From DASVBE01 sp963770375 (lineage in GTDB: Bacteria > Actinomycetota > Actinomycetes > Streptosporangiales > Streptosporangiaceae): DNA of 64,000 nucleotides. Shown piece after piece: positions 26,159-34,272 of this stretch. Both the position numbers and the translations under genes were made by a program. The notes under the pieces are model-generated. The model was not told where the DNA came from. It worked only from the letters and a program-made list of their open reading frames with translations, and searched no databases. The stretch's first letter is position 1. The number at the start of each line of letters is the position of its first letter. The stretch spans positions 62,001-126,000 of the forward strand of contig CAVYPM010000027.1 of NCBI GenBank assembly GCA_963770375.1. The letters are read 5' to 3'.

Positions 26159-27460
26159 TCAGCCGGCCAGGCCAGCCGGAGCGTCCCAGCGGACGTGCAG
26201 CTCCGGCGGCTTGCGGAACACCAGGCCGCGCGGTGCGGCCGGGCGGTCGGGGTCGAGGCGCAGCCCGGGCAGCAGGTCGAGCAGCGCGCCGACCGCGGCC
26301 GCGGTCTCCGCCGACGCGAGCTGCGCGCCCGGGCAGAAGTGCGGCCCGCGGGCGAAGCCCAGGTTGTACTGCGCGCCAGGCCGGCCGGGCTCGAACTCGT
26401 CCGGGCGATCGAACACCGCGGGGTCCCGGTTGGCCGCCGGCGATCGACACGCGGACCAGGTCGCCGCGGCGGATCCGGGCGCCGGCCAGCTCGGCGTCCG
26501 CGGTGGCGTACCGGTCGACCACGGCCGCGGCCGGCTCCAGCCGCAGCGACTCGGCCACCGCGGCGGGCAGCAGGGACCGGTCCGCCGCCGTCGCGGCCAG
26601 CGCCGCCGGGTGGCTCAGCAGGTGCAGCACCGCGTTGCTGATCATGCCCTCGGTGGTCTCGATGCCGCCGAACATCAGCACGGCCGCGTCCGACGCCACC
26701 TCGTCCGGCGTCAGCCCGCCCTCCGCCGCCGCCGCGGCGAGCAGCGACCTGCCGCCCGGCGCGCGGACCGCAGCCGTAACCCGTTCCCTCAGCTCCGCGA
26801 ACGCCGCCCGCCCGGCCTGCACCAGATCGATGTCCCGTCGATCGGTATCTATCGCGATCGACGGGACATCGATCGCCCCGGGACCGGCGGACCGGGGCCG
26901 GGGCCCGCGGACAGCGCGGTGACCGCGGTGACGATCGCGTCGTACCAGGTCAGGACCTCCGCCGGGTCGGTGTCCGGCAGGCCGAGCAGCCCGGTCACCA
27001 CCGCCACCGCGAGCGGCCCGGCCAGCCCCCGCCGCAGCTCCGCCGCCCCGCCGTAGCGCGACTGCCCCGCCGACTTCAGTTCGTTCACTAAGGAGTACGC
27101 AGTTTGCGTGGCGAGTGACTCCAGCCGATCCCGGGCCGCCGCCCCGCGGAACGCCGCCGAGAACGGGTCCCGGTGCCTCCGGTGCGGGCCGCCGTCCAGC
27201 GAGAGCATGGACGGCCCGACCACCTGGGCGGTGGAGAACCGCGGGTCGTCCACGGTGAACCCGCGGCTGTCCCGCATCACCGCCAGGGCCAGGTCGTGCC
27301 GGGTGACCAGCCAGCCGCCCACGGCCGGCAGCCAGGACACCGGCTCGGCCGCGCGCAGCCGGTGCAGCAGCGGGTGCGGGTCCCCGTCCAGGTCCGCCAC
27401 GGTCACCGCGGCACCCAGCGGGAACGGCCCGCCGCGGTCCGGTTCCCGCCCGCCTGCCAT
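26159..27460 (-). pseudogene. cytochrome P450, disrupted by a 50-bp inverted repeat and a one-base insertion
   Basis: A cytochrome P450 monooxygenase of roughly 410 residues in three frames. The first part (27460 to about 26875) runs from PHPLLHRLRAAEPVSWLP to LAVAVVTGLLGLPDTDPA. The middle part holds the I-helix FGGIETTEGM and the ESLRLEP motif (ExxR). The last part holds the haem-binding FARGPHFCPGAQLA with the Cys ligand. Between the first and second parts sits a perfect 50-bp inverted repeat; deleting exactly those bases restores frame as PVPGLVQAGRAAF. Between the second and third, near 26440, one extra base in GCCGGCGGCC causes the second shift. The ATG at 27460 follows the NUDIX-NYN stop by ten bases. 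The substrate is unknown. Confidence 0.87.
26825..26874. repeat. 50-bp perfect inverted repeat inserted in the P450 gene
   Basis: Arms of exactly 20 bp, GATCGATGTCCCGTCGATCG at 26825-26844 and its reverse complement at 26855-26874, enclose the 10-base spacer GTATCTATCG. The outermost and innermost flanking bases do not pair, so the element has sharp ends. Removing all 50 bases joins the two P450 frames precisely. The arms are less GC-rich than the host gene and begin and end with GATC. No target duplication is visible and no second copy was found in this window. Confidence 0.85.
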
Positions 27461-27470
27461 GATCCCGACG

Positions 27471-28376
27471 CTACCCGGCGGCCAGCTGGCCCAGCAGCCA
27501 GCGCGGCCCGGTCACCGCCGCGCCCGCGGCCTGCGCCCGGCCGCGCAGTTCCCGGTCCGCAGTGATTACCAGGCGACGCCCTGGCAGGTCCGCGGCCAGC
27601 CGGGCGATCAGGTCGTCCCCCGAGCCGCCCGCGGCGGCCACCGCGACCGCCCCGGCCGGCGGCGGGCTGTTGCCATCCTGGGCCAGCCCGGCCGGCCGCC
27701 GGCCCAGCGCGGCCCGGGCGGCGCCCTCCAGCACCATCAGGTACCCGGGGAACCGCCGCTCCAGGTCCCCGTCTCCCTCCCCGGGCACGCCGCGGGCGGC
27801 CAGCGCGGCGACCTCGCCGTGCAGCCGGGCCGCCGCGCCCGCCCGGTCCCGCCACCAGCCGTCCGCCCGCGATCCCATCACGTTGGCGGTGTCCACGATC
27901 ACCGTGACCGGTTCCAGCACGGCGGACAGCCGCGGCCAGGCCGCGGCGAACCCGGGGTGCAGCACCAGCCCGGCCACGTCCGGTGCCGGGATCCAGCCCG
28001 CCGCGATGCTCTCCCGGTTGGCGTTGCGGACCCCGAACGGCTCATCGGCCTCCGCCAGGACCGTCCGGTAGGCCCACCCGCCGTGGTCGTCGAGGTGGAT
28101 CCCGGTGGGCCGGACATGCGCCGCCGGCACGGCGATCTCCTCGGCCGCCTCCCGCAGCGCGGCGTGGACCTCGCTCTCGTGGCTGTCCCTGGCCCCGCCG
28201 GGCGGTCCCCAGGTCCGCGGGTAGTGCACGGTCCAGCCGCGGCGGTGCAGCAGCACCTGGGCTGGGTCCCCGTCGCGGCCCGGCAGCCAGGCCAGCAGGC
28301 CGGCCGCACCGAAGATCCCCCAGTGGGTGTGGCCAAGATCGCAGCGGGCCCAGCCATCACCGTCGTGTCTGGCCAT
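27471..28376 (-). CDS. NUDIX hydrolase fused to a NYN/PIN-like domain
   Basis: A two-domain protein of 301 residues. Residues 1-135 are a NUDIX hydrolase, with the box GARDSHESEVHAALREAAEE fitting the GX5EX7REUXEE pattern, which cleaves nucleoside diphosphate derivatives. Residues 140-301 look like a NYN/PIN-type nuclease fold: VTVIVDTANVMGSRADGWWRDR with the first acidic site, then SGDDLIARLAADLPGRRLVITADREL with later acidic residues, then GAAVTGPRWLLGQL. The ATG at 28376 is preceded by TAAGGT at seven bases, suggesting a leaderless transcript diverging from sppA. Its TAG stop lies ten bases before the P450 start. The joining suggests RNA or nucleotide processing, but the substrate is unknown. 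Confidence 0.8.
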   Translation of the reverse strand: MARHDGDGWARCDLGHTHWGIFGAAGLLAWLPGRDGDPAQVLLHRRGWTVHYPRTWGPPGGARDSHESEVHAALREAAEEIAVPAAHVRPTGIHLDDHGGWAYRTVLAEADEPFGVRNANRESIAAGWIPAPDVAGLVLHPGFAAAWPRLSAVLEPVTVIVDTANVMGSRADGWWRDRAGAAARLHGEVAALAARGVPGEGDGDLERRFPGYLMVLEGAARAALGRRPAGLAQDGNSPPPAGAVAVAAAGGSGDDLIARLAADLPGRRLVITADRELRGRAQAAGAAVTGPRWLLGQLAAG

Positions 28377-28457
28377 CGAGGCGACCTTAGCCCACGCCGG
28401 GCCCGTGGCCCGGCGGCCGGTCCGCGGGCCCGGCCGGCGAGGCCTAAGCTGGGGCTC
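28377..28457. promoter_or_regulatory. divergent leaderless-type promoters of the NUDIX-NYN gene and sppA
   Basis: TAAGGT (minus strand, 28384-28389) ends seven bases before the NUDIX-NYN ATG, and TAAGCT (plus strand, 28445-28450) ends seven bases before the sppA ATG. Neither gene has a ribosome site in the remaining space, so both mRNAs probably begin at the start codon. Confidence 0.5.
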
Positions 28458-30182
28458 ATGCTGGACTCGCTTCCCGGCCAGGTGGCCAAGCTCCGCCAGC
28501 GCCGCACGGCGCCACTCATTCTGGAACTCGACCTCACCGAGGGGATCGCCGAGGAACGCCCGGCCGACCCGGTCTCCGCGGTGCTGGCCCGGCGCCGCCC
28601 GGTGCTCGCCGACGTGCTCGACGCGCTGCGCCGGGCCGCCGCGGACCCGCGGGTGACCGCGCTGGTGGCCAAGGTCGGCGGCCGCCCGATCGGCCTGGCC
28701 GTGGTCCAGGAACTGCGCGCGGCGGTGACCGCGCTGCGCGAGGCCGGCAAGCAGACCGTGGCGTGGGCCGAGACGTTCGGCGAGTTCTCCGCCGGGAACG
28801 TGCCTTATTACCTGGCGACCGCGTTCGGCACGGTGTGGCTGCAGCCGTCCGGGGACGTGGGCCTGACCGGCATCGCGGTGGAGCGCCGGTTCTTCCGCGG
28901 CGCGCTGGACCGGCTCGGCGTCGAGTTCCAGGTCGGCAAGCGGCACGAGTACAAGAGCGCCGCGGACCAGTTCACCGAGCACGGCTTCACCGGCCCGGCC
29001 CGCGAGGCCACCGACCGGATGTCGGTCTCCGTGCTGGAGCAGATCACCAGCGCGATCGCGGCCCGCTGCCGGATCACCGGCGAGGAGGCCAGGGCGCTGG
29101 TCGACCGGGGGCCGTTCCTGGCCGCCGAGGCGCTGGAGGCGGGCCTGGTCGACGCGCTCGGCTACCGCGACGAGGTGTACGCCGAGGTCCGCAAGCAGGC
29201 CGGCCCCGAGGCCACGATGCTCTTCCTGGGCCGCTACGGCCGGGCCAAGCAGGTCGCCGAGCGGGCCCGCAACCTGCCGTCCGCGCTGCGCCAGCCGCCC
29301 GGCCTGGCGCTGATCTACGCCACCGGCCCGATCCAGCGCGGCCGCAGTGGGCGCAGCCCGCTGCCCGGCGGCGGCCGGATGGGCTCGGACACGGTCGCCG
29401 CCGCGCTGCGTGCGGCGATCTCCGACGACCACGCCCGGGCGATCGTGCTCCGGGTGAACAGCCCCGGCGGCTCCTACGTGGCCTCCGACACGATCTGGCG
29501 CGAGGTCGTGCGGGCCCGCGGCGCGGGCAAGCCGGTCGTGGTCTCCATGGGCGACGTGGCCGCCTCCGGCGGCTACTTCATCTCGATGGCCGCGGACGTG
29601 ATCGTGGCCCAGCCGGGCACGCTGACCGGCTCGATCGGCGTGCTGTCCGGCAAGCCGGTGGTCGGCGAGCTGCTCGGCCGCTACGGGGTCTCCACCGACA
29701 CGGTCACCGCCGGCGAGCACGCGGCCATGTTCGGCACCACGCACCCGTACAGCGAGGACGAGTGGGCGCTGATCAACCGCTGGCTTGACCATATCTACGC
29801 GGACTTCACCGGCAAGGTCGCGCGTGGCCGCGGGATGACTGCCGAGCGAGTGCACGAGCTGGCCCGCGGCCGGGTGTGGACCGGCGCGGACGCGCTGGCT
29901 CACGGCCTGGTCGACGAGCTGGGCGGGCTGGACCTGGCGACCTCGCTGGCCCGGGCCCGGGCCGGGCTGCCGGATGACGCCCCGGTCCGCGGCTACCCGC
30001 GGAACCGGCCGATCGACCGGCTGCGCCCGGCGACCTCCAGCGAGGCGGCCGCCGCGGCGGCTCCCCGGCTGACCGCGGGCCTGCTCGCGGAGAGCTGGGG
30101 CCCGGTGTGGCGCCAGGCGGCCGCCGTGGGCCTGTCCGCGGCCGGCCCGCTGATCCTGCCCGGGGACTGGTCAGTTGAATGA
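28458..30182 (+). CDS. sppA: signal peptide peptidase SppA-like Ser protease (S49, double domain)
   Basis: A 574-residue tandem-domain S49 peptidase of the 67-kDa type, which degrades signal peptides or other membrane-associated peptides. The N-terminal half supplies the general-base Lys in VGKRHEYKSAADQF. The C-terminal half supplies the nucleophile in MGDVAASGGYFISMAAD, with IVLRVNSPGGSYVASD before it and GTLTGSIGVLSGKP after it. No N-terminal signal anchor is visible, which is unusual for SppA but is seen in short-start actinobacterial homologues. The ATG at 28458 follows a TAAGCT element by seven bases. Its stop overlaps the flavin reductase start (ATGA). Confidence 0.9.
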   Translation: MLDSLPGQVAKLRQRRTAPLILELDLTEGIAEERPADPVSAVLARRRPVLADVLDALRRAAADPRVTALVAKVGGRPIGLAVVQELRAAVTALREAGKQTVAWAETFGEFSAGNVPYYLATAFGTVWLQPSGDVGLTGIAVERRFFRGALDRLGVEFQVGKRHEYKSAADQFTEHGFTGPAREATDRMSVSVLEQITSAIAARCRITGEEARALVDRGPFLAAEALEAGLVDALGYRDEVYAEVRKQAGPEATMLFLGRYGRAKQVAERARNLPSALRQPPGLALIYATGPIQRGRSGRSPLPGGGRMGSDTVAAALRAAISDDHARAIVLRVNSPGGSYVASDTIWREVVRARGAGKPVVVSMGDVAASGGYFISMAADVIVAQPGTLTGSIGVLSGKPVVGELLGRYGVSTDTVTAGEHAAMFGTTHPYSEDEWALINRWLDHIYADFTGKVARGRGMTAERVHELARGRVWTGADALAHGLVDELGGLDLATSLARARAGLPDDAPVRGYPRNRPIDRLRPATSSEAAAAAAPRLTAGLLAESWGPVWRQAAAVGLSAAGPLILPGDWSVE

Positions 30183-30700
30183 CCAGCCTCCGCCCGCCCG
30201 CCCCTGGTGATCTGGCGGACGCGCTGCGGGCGGTCGCCGCGGCCGTCGCGCTGGTGACCGTCGCCGACGGCCGGGACGACGTGGGCGTCACGGTCAGCAC
30301 GCTGTGCCCGGTGTCCGCCGACCCGCCGCTGGTCAGCGTCGCGCTGCAAGGCGGTACGTACCCGGCGGAGCTGCTCCGCCGGGTGGACGGGTTCGCGGTG
30401 ACTGTGCTGGCCGCCGGGCAGCGGGCGGTGGCGGGCCGGTTCGCGGCCGCGGGACGGCCGGGCGCCCGGCGGCTGCTGGAGGGCACGGGTGAGTCGTTGC
30501 CGCGCGGCCCGCGGTCCGGCGCGCTGATCGCCGCGGGCGGGCTGGCCGGACTGGACTGCGCGGTCACCCGGCGGATCGAGGCCGGCGATCACCTGCTGGT
30601 CATCGGCGAGGTGGCCGGCGTGGCCTACGTGGCCGAGGCGGGCCAGCCGCTGGTCCGCTTCCGCGGCCGCTACCCGGGCCTGGCGCCGGTCATGAGTTGA
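30179..30700 (+). CDS. flavin reductase domain (FMN-binding) protein
   Basis: A 173-residue flavin reductase-like split-barrel protein, of the kind that supplies reduced FMN to a monooxygenase. Motifs include AVALVTVADGRDDVGVTVST, SADPPLVSVALQGGTYPAELL and FAVTVLAAGQRAVAGRFA, followed by the C-terminal GDHLLVIGEVAGVAYV. The ATG overlaps the sppA stop by four bases, so it is translated with it. Its 3' end overlaps the convergent response-regulator gene by 11 bases. No partner oxygenase is adjacent, although a P450 (broken here) and a dioxygenase are within 5 kb on other transcripts. Confidence 0.85.
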   Translation: MTSLRPPAPGDLADALRAVAAAVALVTVADGRDDVGVTVSTLCPVSADPPLVSVALQGGTYPAELLRRVDGFAVTVLAAGQRAVAGRFAAAGRPGARRLLEGTGESLPRGPRSGALIAAGGLAGLDCAVTRRIEAGDHLLVIGEVAGVAYVAEAGQPLVRFRGRYPGLAPVMS

Positions 30701-31334
30701 GGTAGGTCAGCACGGCGAGGACGCGGCGGTTGTCGTCGTCGGACGGGGCCAGGCCGAGCTTGGCGAAGATCGACGTGCTGTGCTTGCTGACCGCCTTCTC
30801 GGTGACGAACAGGGCCTGCGCGATCGCCATGTTGGACCGGCCCTCGGCCATCAGCGCGAGCACCTCGCGCTCCCGCGGGGACAGCGCGCCGAGCGGCGCG
30901 TCCTTGGCCCGGCGGCCGAGCAGCTTGCTGATCACCTCCCGGTCCAGCACGGTGCCGCCGCGGGCCACCCGGCGCAGCGCCTCGATGAACTGATCGTCGC
31001 TGAACACCCGGTCCTTGAGCAGGTAGCCGACCCCGCCGGACTGGTCGGCGACCAGCTCGCGGGCGTACAGCTGCTCGACGTACTGGGACAGCACCAGCAC
31101 CGGCAGGCCGGGGATCTGGCGGCGGGCCTCCAGCGCCGTGCGCAGCCCCTCGTCGGTGAAGGTGGGGGGCAGCCGGACGTCCACCACGGCCACGTCCGGG
31201 CGCTGGTCGAGCAGCGCCCGGAGCAGGTCGTCGCCGTTGTCCACGGCCGCGGTGATCTCGCAGCCGTGGGCGGTGAGCAGCCGGGACAGGCCCTCCCTCA
31301 GGAGGAAGAGGTCTTCGGCGATGACAACGCGCAC
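30690..31334 (-). CDS. NarL/FixJ-type response regulator
   Basis: A 214-residue response regulator. The receiver domain has VVIAEDLFLLREGL (acidic pocket), the phospho-acceptor Asp in VAVVDVRLPP, and VLVLSQYVEQLY, GVGYLLKDRV with the conserved Lys. The C-terminal LuxR-type helix-turn-helix is LSPREREVLALMAEGRSNMAIAQAL, then VTEKAVSKHSTSIFAKLGL. The GTG at 31334 lies inside the 3' end of the sensor kinase gene (37-bp overlap), so the two form a translationally coupled two-component pair. Its target genes are not evident. Confidence 0.92.
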   Translation of the reverse strand: MRVVIAEDLFLLREGLSRLLTAHGCEITAAVDNGDDLLRALLDQRPDVAVVDVRLPPTFTDEGLRTALEARRQIPGLPVLVLSQYVEQLYARELVADQSGGVGYLLKDRVFSDDQFIEALRRVARGGTVLDREVISKLLGRRAKDAPLGALSPREREVLALMAEGRSNMAIAQALFVTEKAVSKHSTSIFAKLGLAPSDDDNRRVLAVLTYLNS

Positions 31335-32887
31335 GGCACCTCGATGACGACCAGGGTGGGCCCGCCCGGCGGGCTGTTAACGGCGAGGATCCCGTCGAAT
31401 GTAGCGAGCCGCCGCTCCAGCCCGCGCAGCCCGGTGCCGCGGGCCGGGTCCGCGCCGCCCGCCCCGTCGTCGGTGACCTCGATGCGCAGCAGCGCACCGT
31501 CGTGCCGGGCGTGGATCTGCACGTGCCGTGCCCCGGCGTGCTTGACCGCGTTGGCCAGCGCCTCGGCCACCGCGAAGTAGCAGGCCGACTCGACCGGCAG
31601 GTCCGGCCGTCCGGGCAGCTCGATGTCGGTGACCGTGTGCAGCGGGGTGTCCAGGGCCAGCGCCCGGATCGCGTCCGGCAGGCCGCGGTCGGCCAGCACC
31701 GGCGGGTAGATTCCGCGGACCAGGTTGCGCAGCTCGGTCAGCGCCCGCGAGGACGAGTCGATCGCCTCGGCCAGCAGCTGGCTGGCCGCCTCCGGGCTGC
31801 TGGTGATCAGCTTCTGCGCGGCCCGCAGGTTCATGCCCACCGCGACCAGCCGGGCCTGGGCGCCGTCGTGCAGGTCCCGCTCCACCCGGCGCAGCTCGGC
31901 GGCGGCGCTGTCGACCGCCTCGGCGCGGGTCTGGGTGAGCTGCTCGACCCGGCCCGCCAGCTCGGCCTCGCTGGCCCGCTGCGGCCACAGCAGGGCCATC
32001 GTGCGCTTGTCCAGGGCCCGGGGCGCCAGCCACAGCGCGAGCGCGATCATGGCCAGCCCCTGCAGGCCGGCCAGCACGGCCAGCGGCCTGCTGGTCACGT
32101 ACACCGCGCCGTACAGCAGGTTGTGGTAGCGCGGGAAGATCTGCGGCCACAGCAGCGCGGCCGCCACCCCGTAGACGCCGAGCGCAAGCAGGCCGCCGAC
32201 CGCCAGATCGGCGGCCACCGACGGGAGCAGGAGAATCACGGCCAGGCCCACCAGCCCAAGCACGGCCAGCACGACCAGCTCCCCGGGGGCGTTGAAGCCG
32301 AATACCCAGACCGGCCCGGCCAGTTCGGCCAGCAGGCCGGCCACCGGGATCAGCAGCAGGTTCCACGGCGGGCGCGGCGCGCTGCTGCCGCCGCCCGGCC
32401 GGCCGCGGCCCCAGGCGGGGCGGCCGGCCACCAGCAGGGTGAGCCGCGGAGTCCCGCGGCCCCACCGGATGGCCAGGTACGAACCCACCGCGAGGAACAC
32501 CAGCGCCTCGGGCAGCAGCACGTGGTCCCGCCAGGGCCCGCCGACGACGAAGCCGTTGTAGTACGCCGTGCTGTACCCGCCGGCGCCGGAGAACAGGACC
32601 GCCTTGAGCCCGGCCAGGCCGAGGCCGATCAGCGCGTACGGGAACACCCGGCGGGCGGCCTGCGGCACGAGTGCCACCAGCGCGCCGGATGCGAGCACGA
32701 TGAGCAGGGTCAGCGCGCCGCCGCCAATGGTCACCCGCAGCAGCAGGGCCAGCGGCAGGAGCAGCATGCCCCAGCCGGGCCCCCGGGCCTGACCGCCCGG
32801 GCCCGGACGGCTCTGCACGTGCTGGCGGCGCACGGCGATCACGGCGCAGCCGATGCAGTACGCCAGCAGGAATATCCACTCTGCCAT
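31298..32887 (-). CDS. NarL-type sensor histidine kinase with multi-pass N-terminal membrane domain
   Basis: A histidine kinase of about 529 residues. The N-terminal 290 residues contain around eight hydrophobic segments (for example IFLLAYCIGCAVIAV and GELVVLAVLGLVGLAVILLL), probably a membrane-embedded sensor. A HisKA_3 dimerisation domain follows, with the phospho-acceptor His in ERDLHDGAQARLVAVGM, and then a HATPase domain with AVAEALANAVKHAGA (N box), TDDGAGGADPARGTGLRGLERRL (G boxes). The start at 32887 is chosen because GGGAG precedes it by six bases; upstream in-frame codons to 32935 lack one. It overlaps the response regulator gene. The signal is unknown. Confidence 0.9.
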   Translation of the reverse strand: MAEWIFLLAYCIGCAVIAVRRQHVQSRPGPGGQARGPGWGMLLLPLALLLRVTIGGGALTLLIVLASGALVALVPQAARRVFPYALIGLGLAGLKAVLFSGAGGYSTAYYNGFVVGGPWRDHVLLPEALVFLAVGSYLAIRWGRGTPRLTLLVAGRPAWGRGRPGGGSSAPRPPWNLLLIPVAGLLAELAGPVWVFGFNAPGELVVLAVLGLVGLAVILLLPSVAADLAVGGLLALGVYGVAAALLWPQIFPRYHNLLYGAVYVTSRPLAVLAGLQGLAMIALALWLAPRALDKRTMALLWPQRASEAELAGRVEQLTQTRAEAVDSAAAELRRVERDLHDGAQARLVAVGMNLRAAQKLITSSPEAASQLLAEAIDSSSRALTELRNLVRGIYPPVLADRGLPDAIRALALDTPLHTVTDIELPGRPDLPVESACYFAVAEALANAVKHAGARHVQIHARHDGALLRIEVTDDGAGGADPARGTGLRGLERRLATFDGILAVNSPPGGPTLVVIEVPCALSSPKTSSS

Positions 32888-33035
32888 CTGGGCTCCCTGG
32901 GCCAGGCCTGCCCGCTGCGAGGCCGTCCGGTCCATCGTGTCGCCACGGACCAGCCGCCACTATGGGCCGGAGCCCCCACTCAGGGTAGGCCTGAACCTAC
33001 CTTTCCGGCACTGCTGGCGCGGCTACGGAGATGCC

Positions 33036-34217
33036 CTACGGGAGGGCGCCGGCCACCAGCTGGCCGTCCTGCCAGACGGCGGAGATCAGCGGCACCCCGG
33101 GCCGGTAGGCCAGGTAAGAGTGCGACGGCGCGTCGAGCATGACCACGTCGGCCCGCGCCCCGGCGCCCAGGTGCCCGACGTCGTGACGGCGCAGCGCCCG
33201 GGCACCGCCCGCGGTGGCCGCCCAGACCGCCTGGTCGGTGGTCATCTTCAGCTCCCGCACCGCCAGCGCGATGCAGAACGGCATGCTGGAGGTGAAGCAC
33301 GAGCCCGGGTTGCAGTCGGTGGCGATGGCCACCGTGACCCCGGCCTTCATCAGCGCGGCCGCGTCCGGGTAGGGCTGCCGGGTGGCGAACTCCACCGCGG
33401 GCAGCAGCGTGGCCACCGTGCCCGCGCCGGCCAGCGCGTCGATGTCGCTGGCGTCGAGGAACGTCAGGTGGTCGGCCGAGGCCGCGCCGAACTCGGCGGC
33501 CAGCTTGGCGCCGGGCCCGGGGCCGAGCTGGTTGGCGTGCACCCGCGGGATCAGCCCGGCGGCCTTCCCGGCCTTCAGCACCGCGGCGGCCTCGTCCCGC
33601 CCGAACGCACCTTTCTCGCAGAACACGTCCACCCACCGGCTGTGCGGCGCGCAGGCGGCCAGCATCGGGCCGCAGACCAGGTCCACGTACCCGGCCGTGT
33701 CGTTCGCGTACTCGGCGGGCACCACGTGCGCGCCCAGGTACGTCACCTCGCGGGTGAACGCCGCGGCCAGGGCCACGCTGCGGGCCTCGTCGGCCACCGT
33801 CAGCCCGTACCCGGACTTGCACTCGAACGTCGTGGTGCCCTGCAGGGCCAGCTCCGCGGTCAGCGACCGCAGGTTGGCGCCGAGCGCCTCGTCGCTGGCC
33901 GCCCGGGTGGCGGCCACCGTGGACCGGATCCCGCCGGCCTGGTAGGGCTGCCCGGCCATCCGGGCGGCGAACTCGGCGCTGCGCTCCCCGGCGAACACCA
34001 GGTGGGCGTGCGAATCCACGAAGCCGGGCAGCACCGCCCGGCCGCCCGCGTCCACCCGCAGGTCCGCCGCGGGCGGCCGGGCCGAGCTGCCGGTCCAGGC
34101 CACCACGCCGGCCTCCATCACCAGCGCCGCACCGGACGCCGAGGTGAACGGCCCGGGCCCGATGCCGTTCGGCGCATTCGTGACCAGCTCGCCGATGTTG
34201 GTGATCAGCACACTCAC
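33036..34217 (-). CDS. hutI: imidazolonepropionase
   Basis: HutI opens 4-imidazolone-5-propionate to N-formimino-L-glutamate in histidine catabolism. The 393-residue amidohydrolase has the metal-binding FVDSHAHLVFAGERS, the substrate-binding region FECKSGYGLTV, GAHVVPAEY, RVHANQLGPGPG and the late metal ligand in IATDCNPGSCFTSSM. These are the family's diagnostic motifs. It is the last visible gene of the minus-strand hut group, 55 bases after hutF, and the sensor kinase gene follows. The GTG at 34217 gives the family N-terminus SVLITNIGELVTN. Confidence 0.94.
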   Translation of the reverse strand: MSVLITNIGELVTNAPNGIGPGPFTSASGAALVMEAGVVAWTGSSARPPAADLRVDAGGRAVLPGFVDSHAHLVFAGERSAEFAARMAGQPYQAGGIRSTVAATRAASDEALGANLRSLTAELALQGTTTFECKSGYGLTVADEARSVALAAAFTREVTYLGAHVVPAEYANDTAGYVDLVCGPMLAACAPHSRWVDVFCEKGAFGRDEAAAVLKAGKAAGLIPRVHANQLGPGPGAKLAAEFGAASADHLTFLDASDIDALAGAGTVATLLPAVEFATRQPYPDAAALMKAGVTVAIATDCNPGSCFTSSMPFCIALAVRELKMTTDQAVWAATAGGARALRRHDVGHLGAGARADVVMLDAPSHSYLAYRPGVPLISAVWQDGQLVAGALP

Positions 34218-34272
34218 CTTGCGAATGCTCCCACACGGGCGCGTAAGCGCAGGCCCGCGCCCCGCCCCAGAG

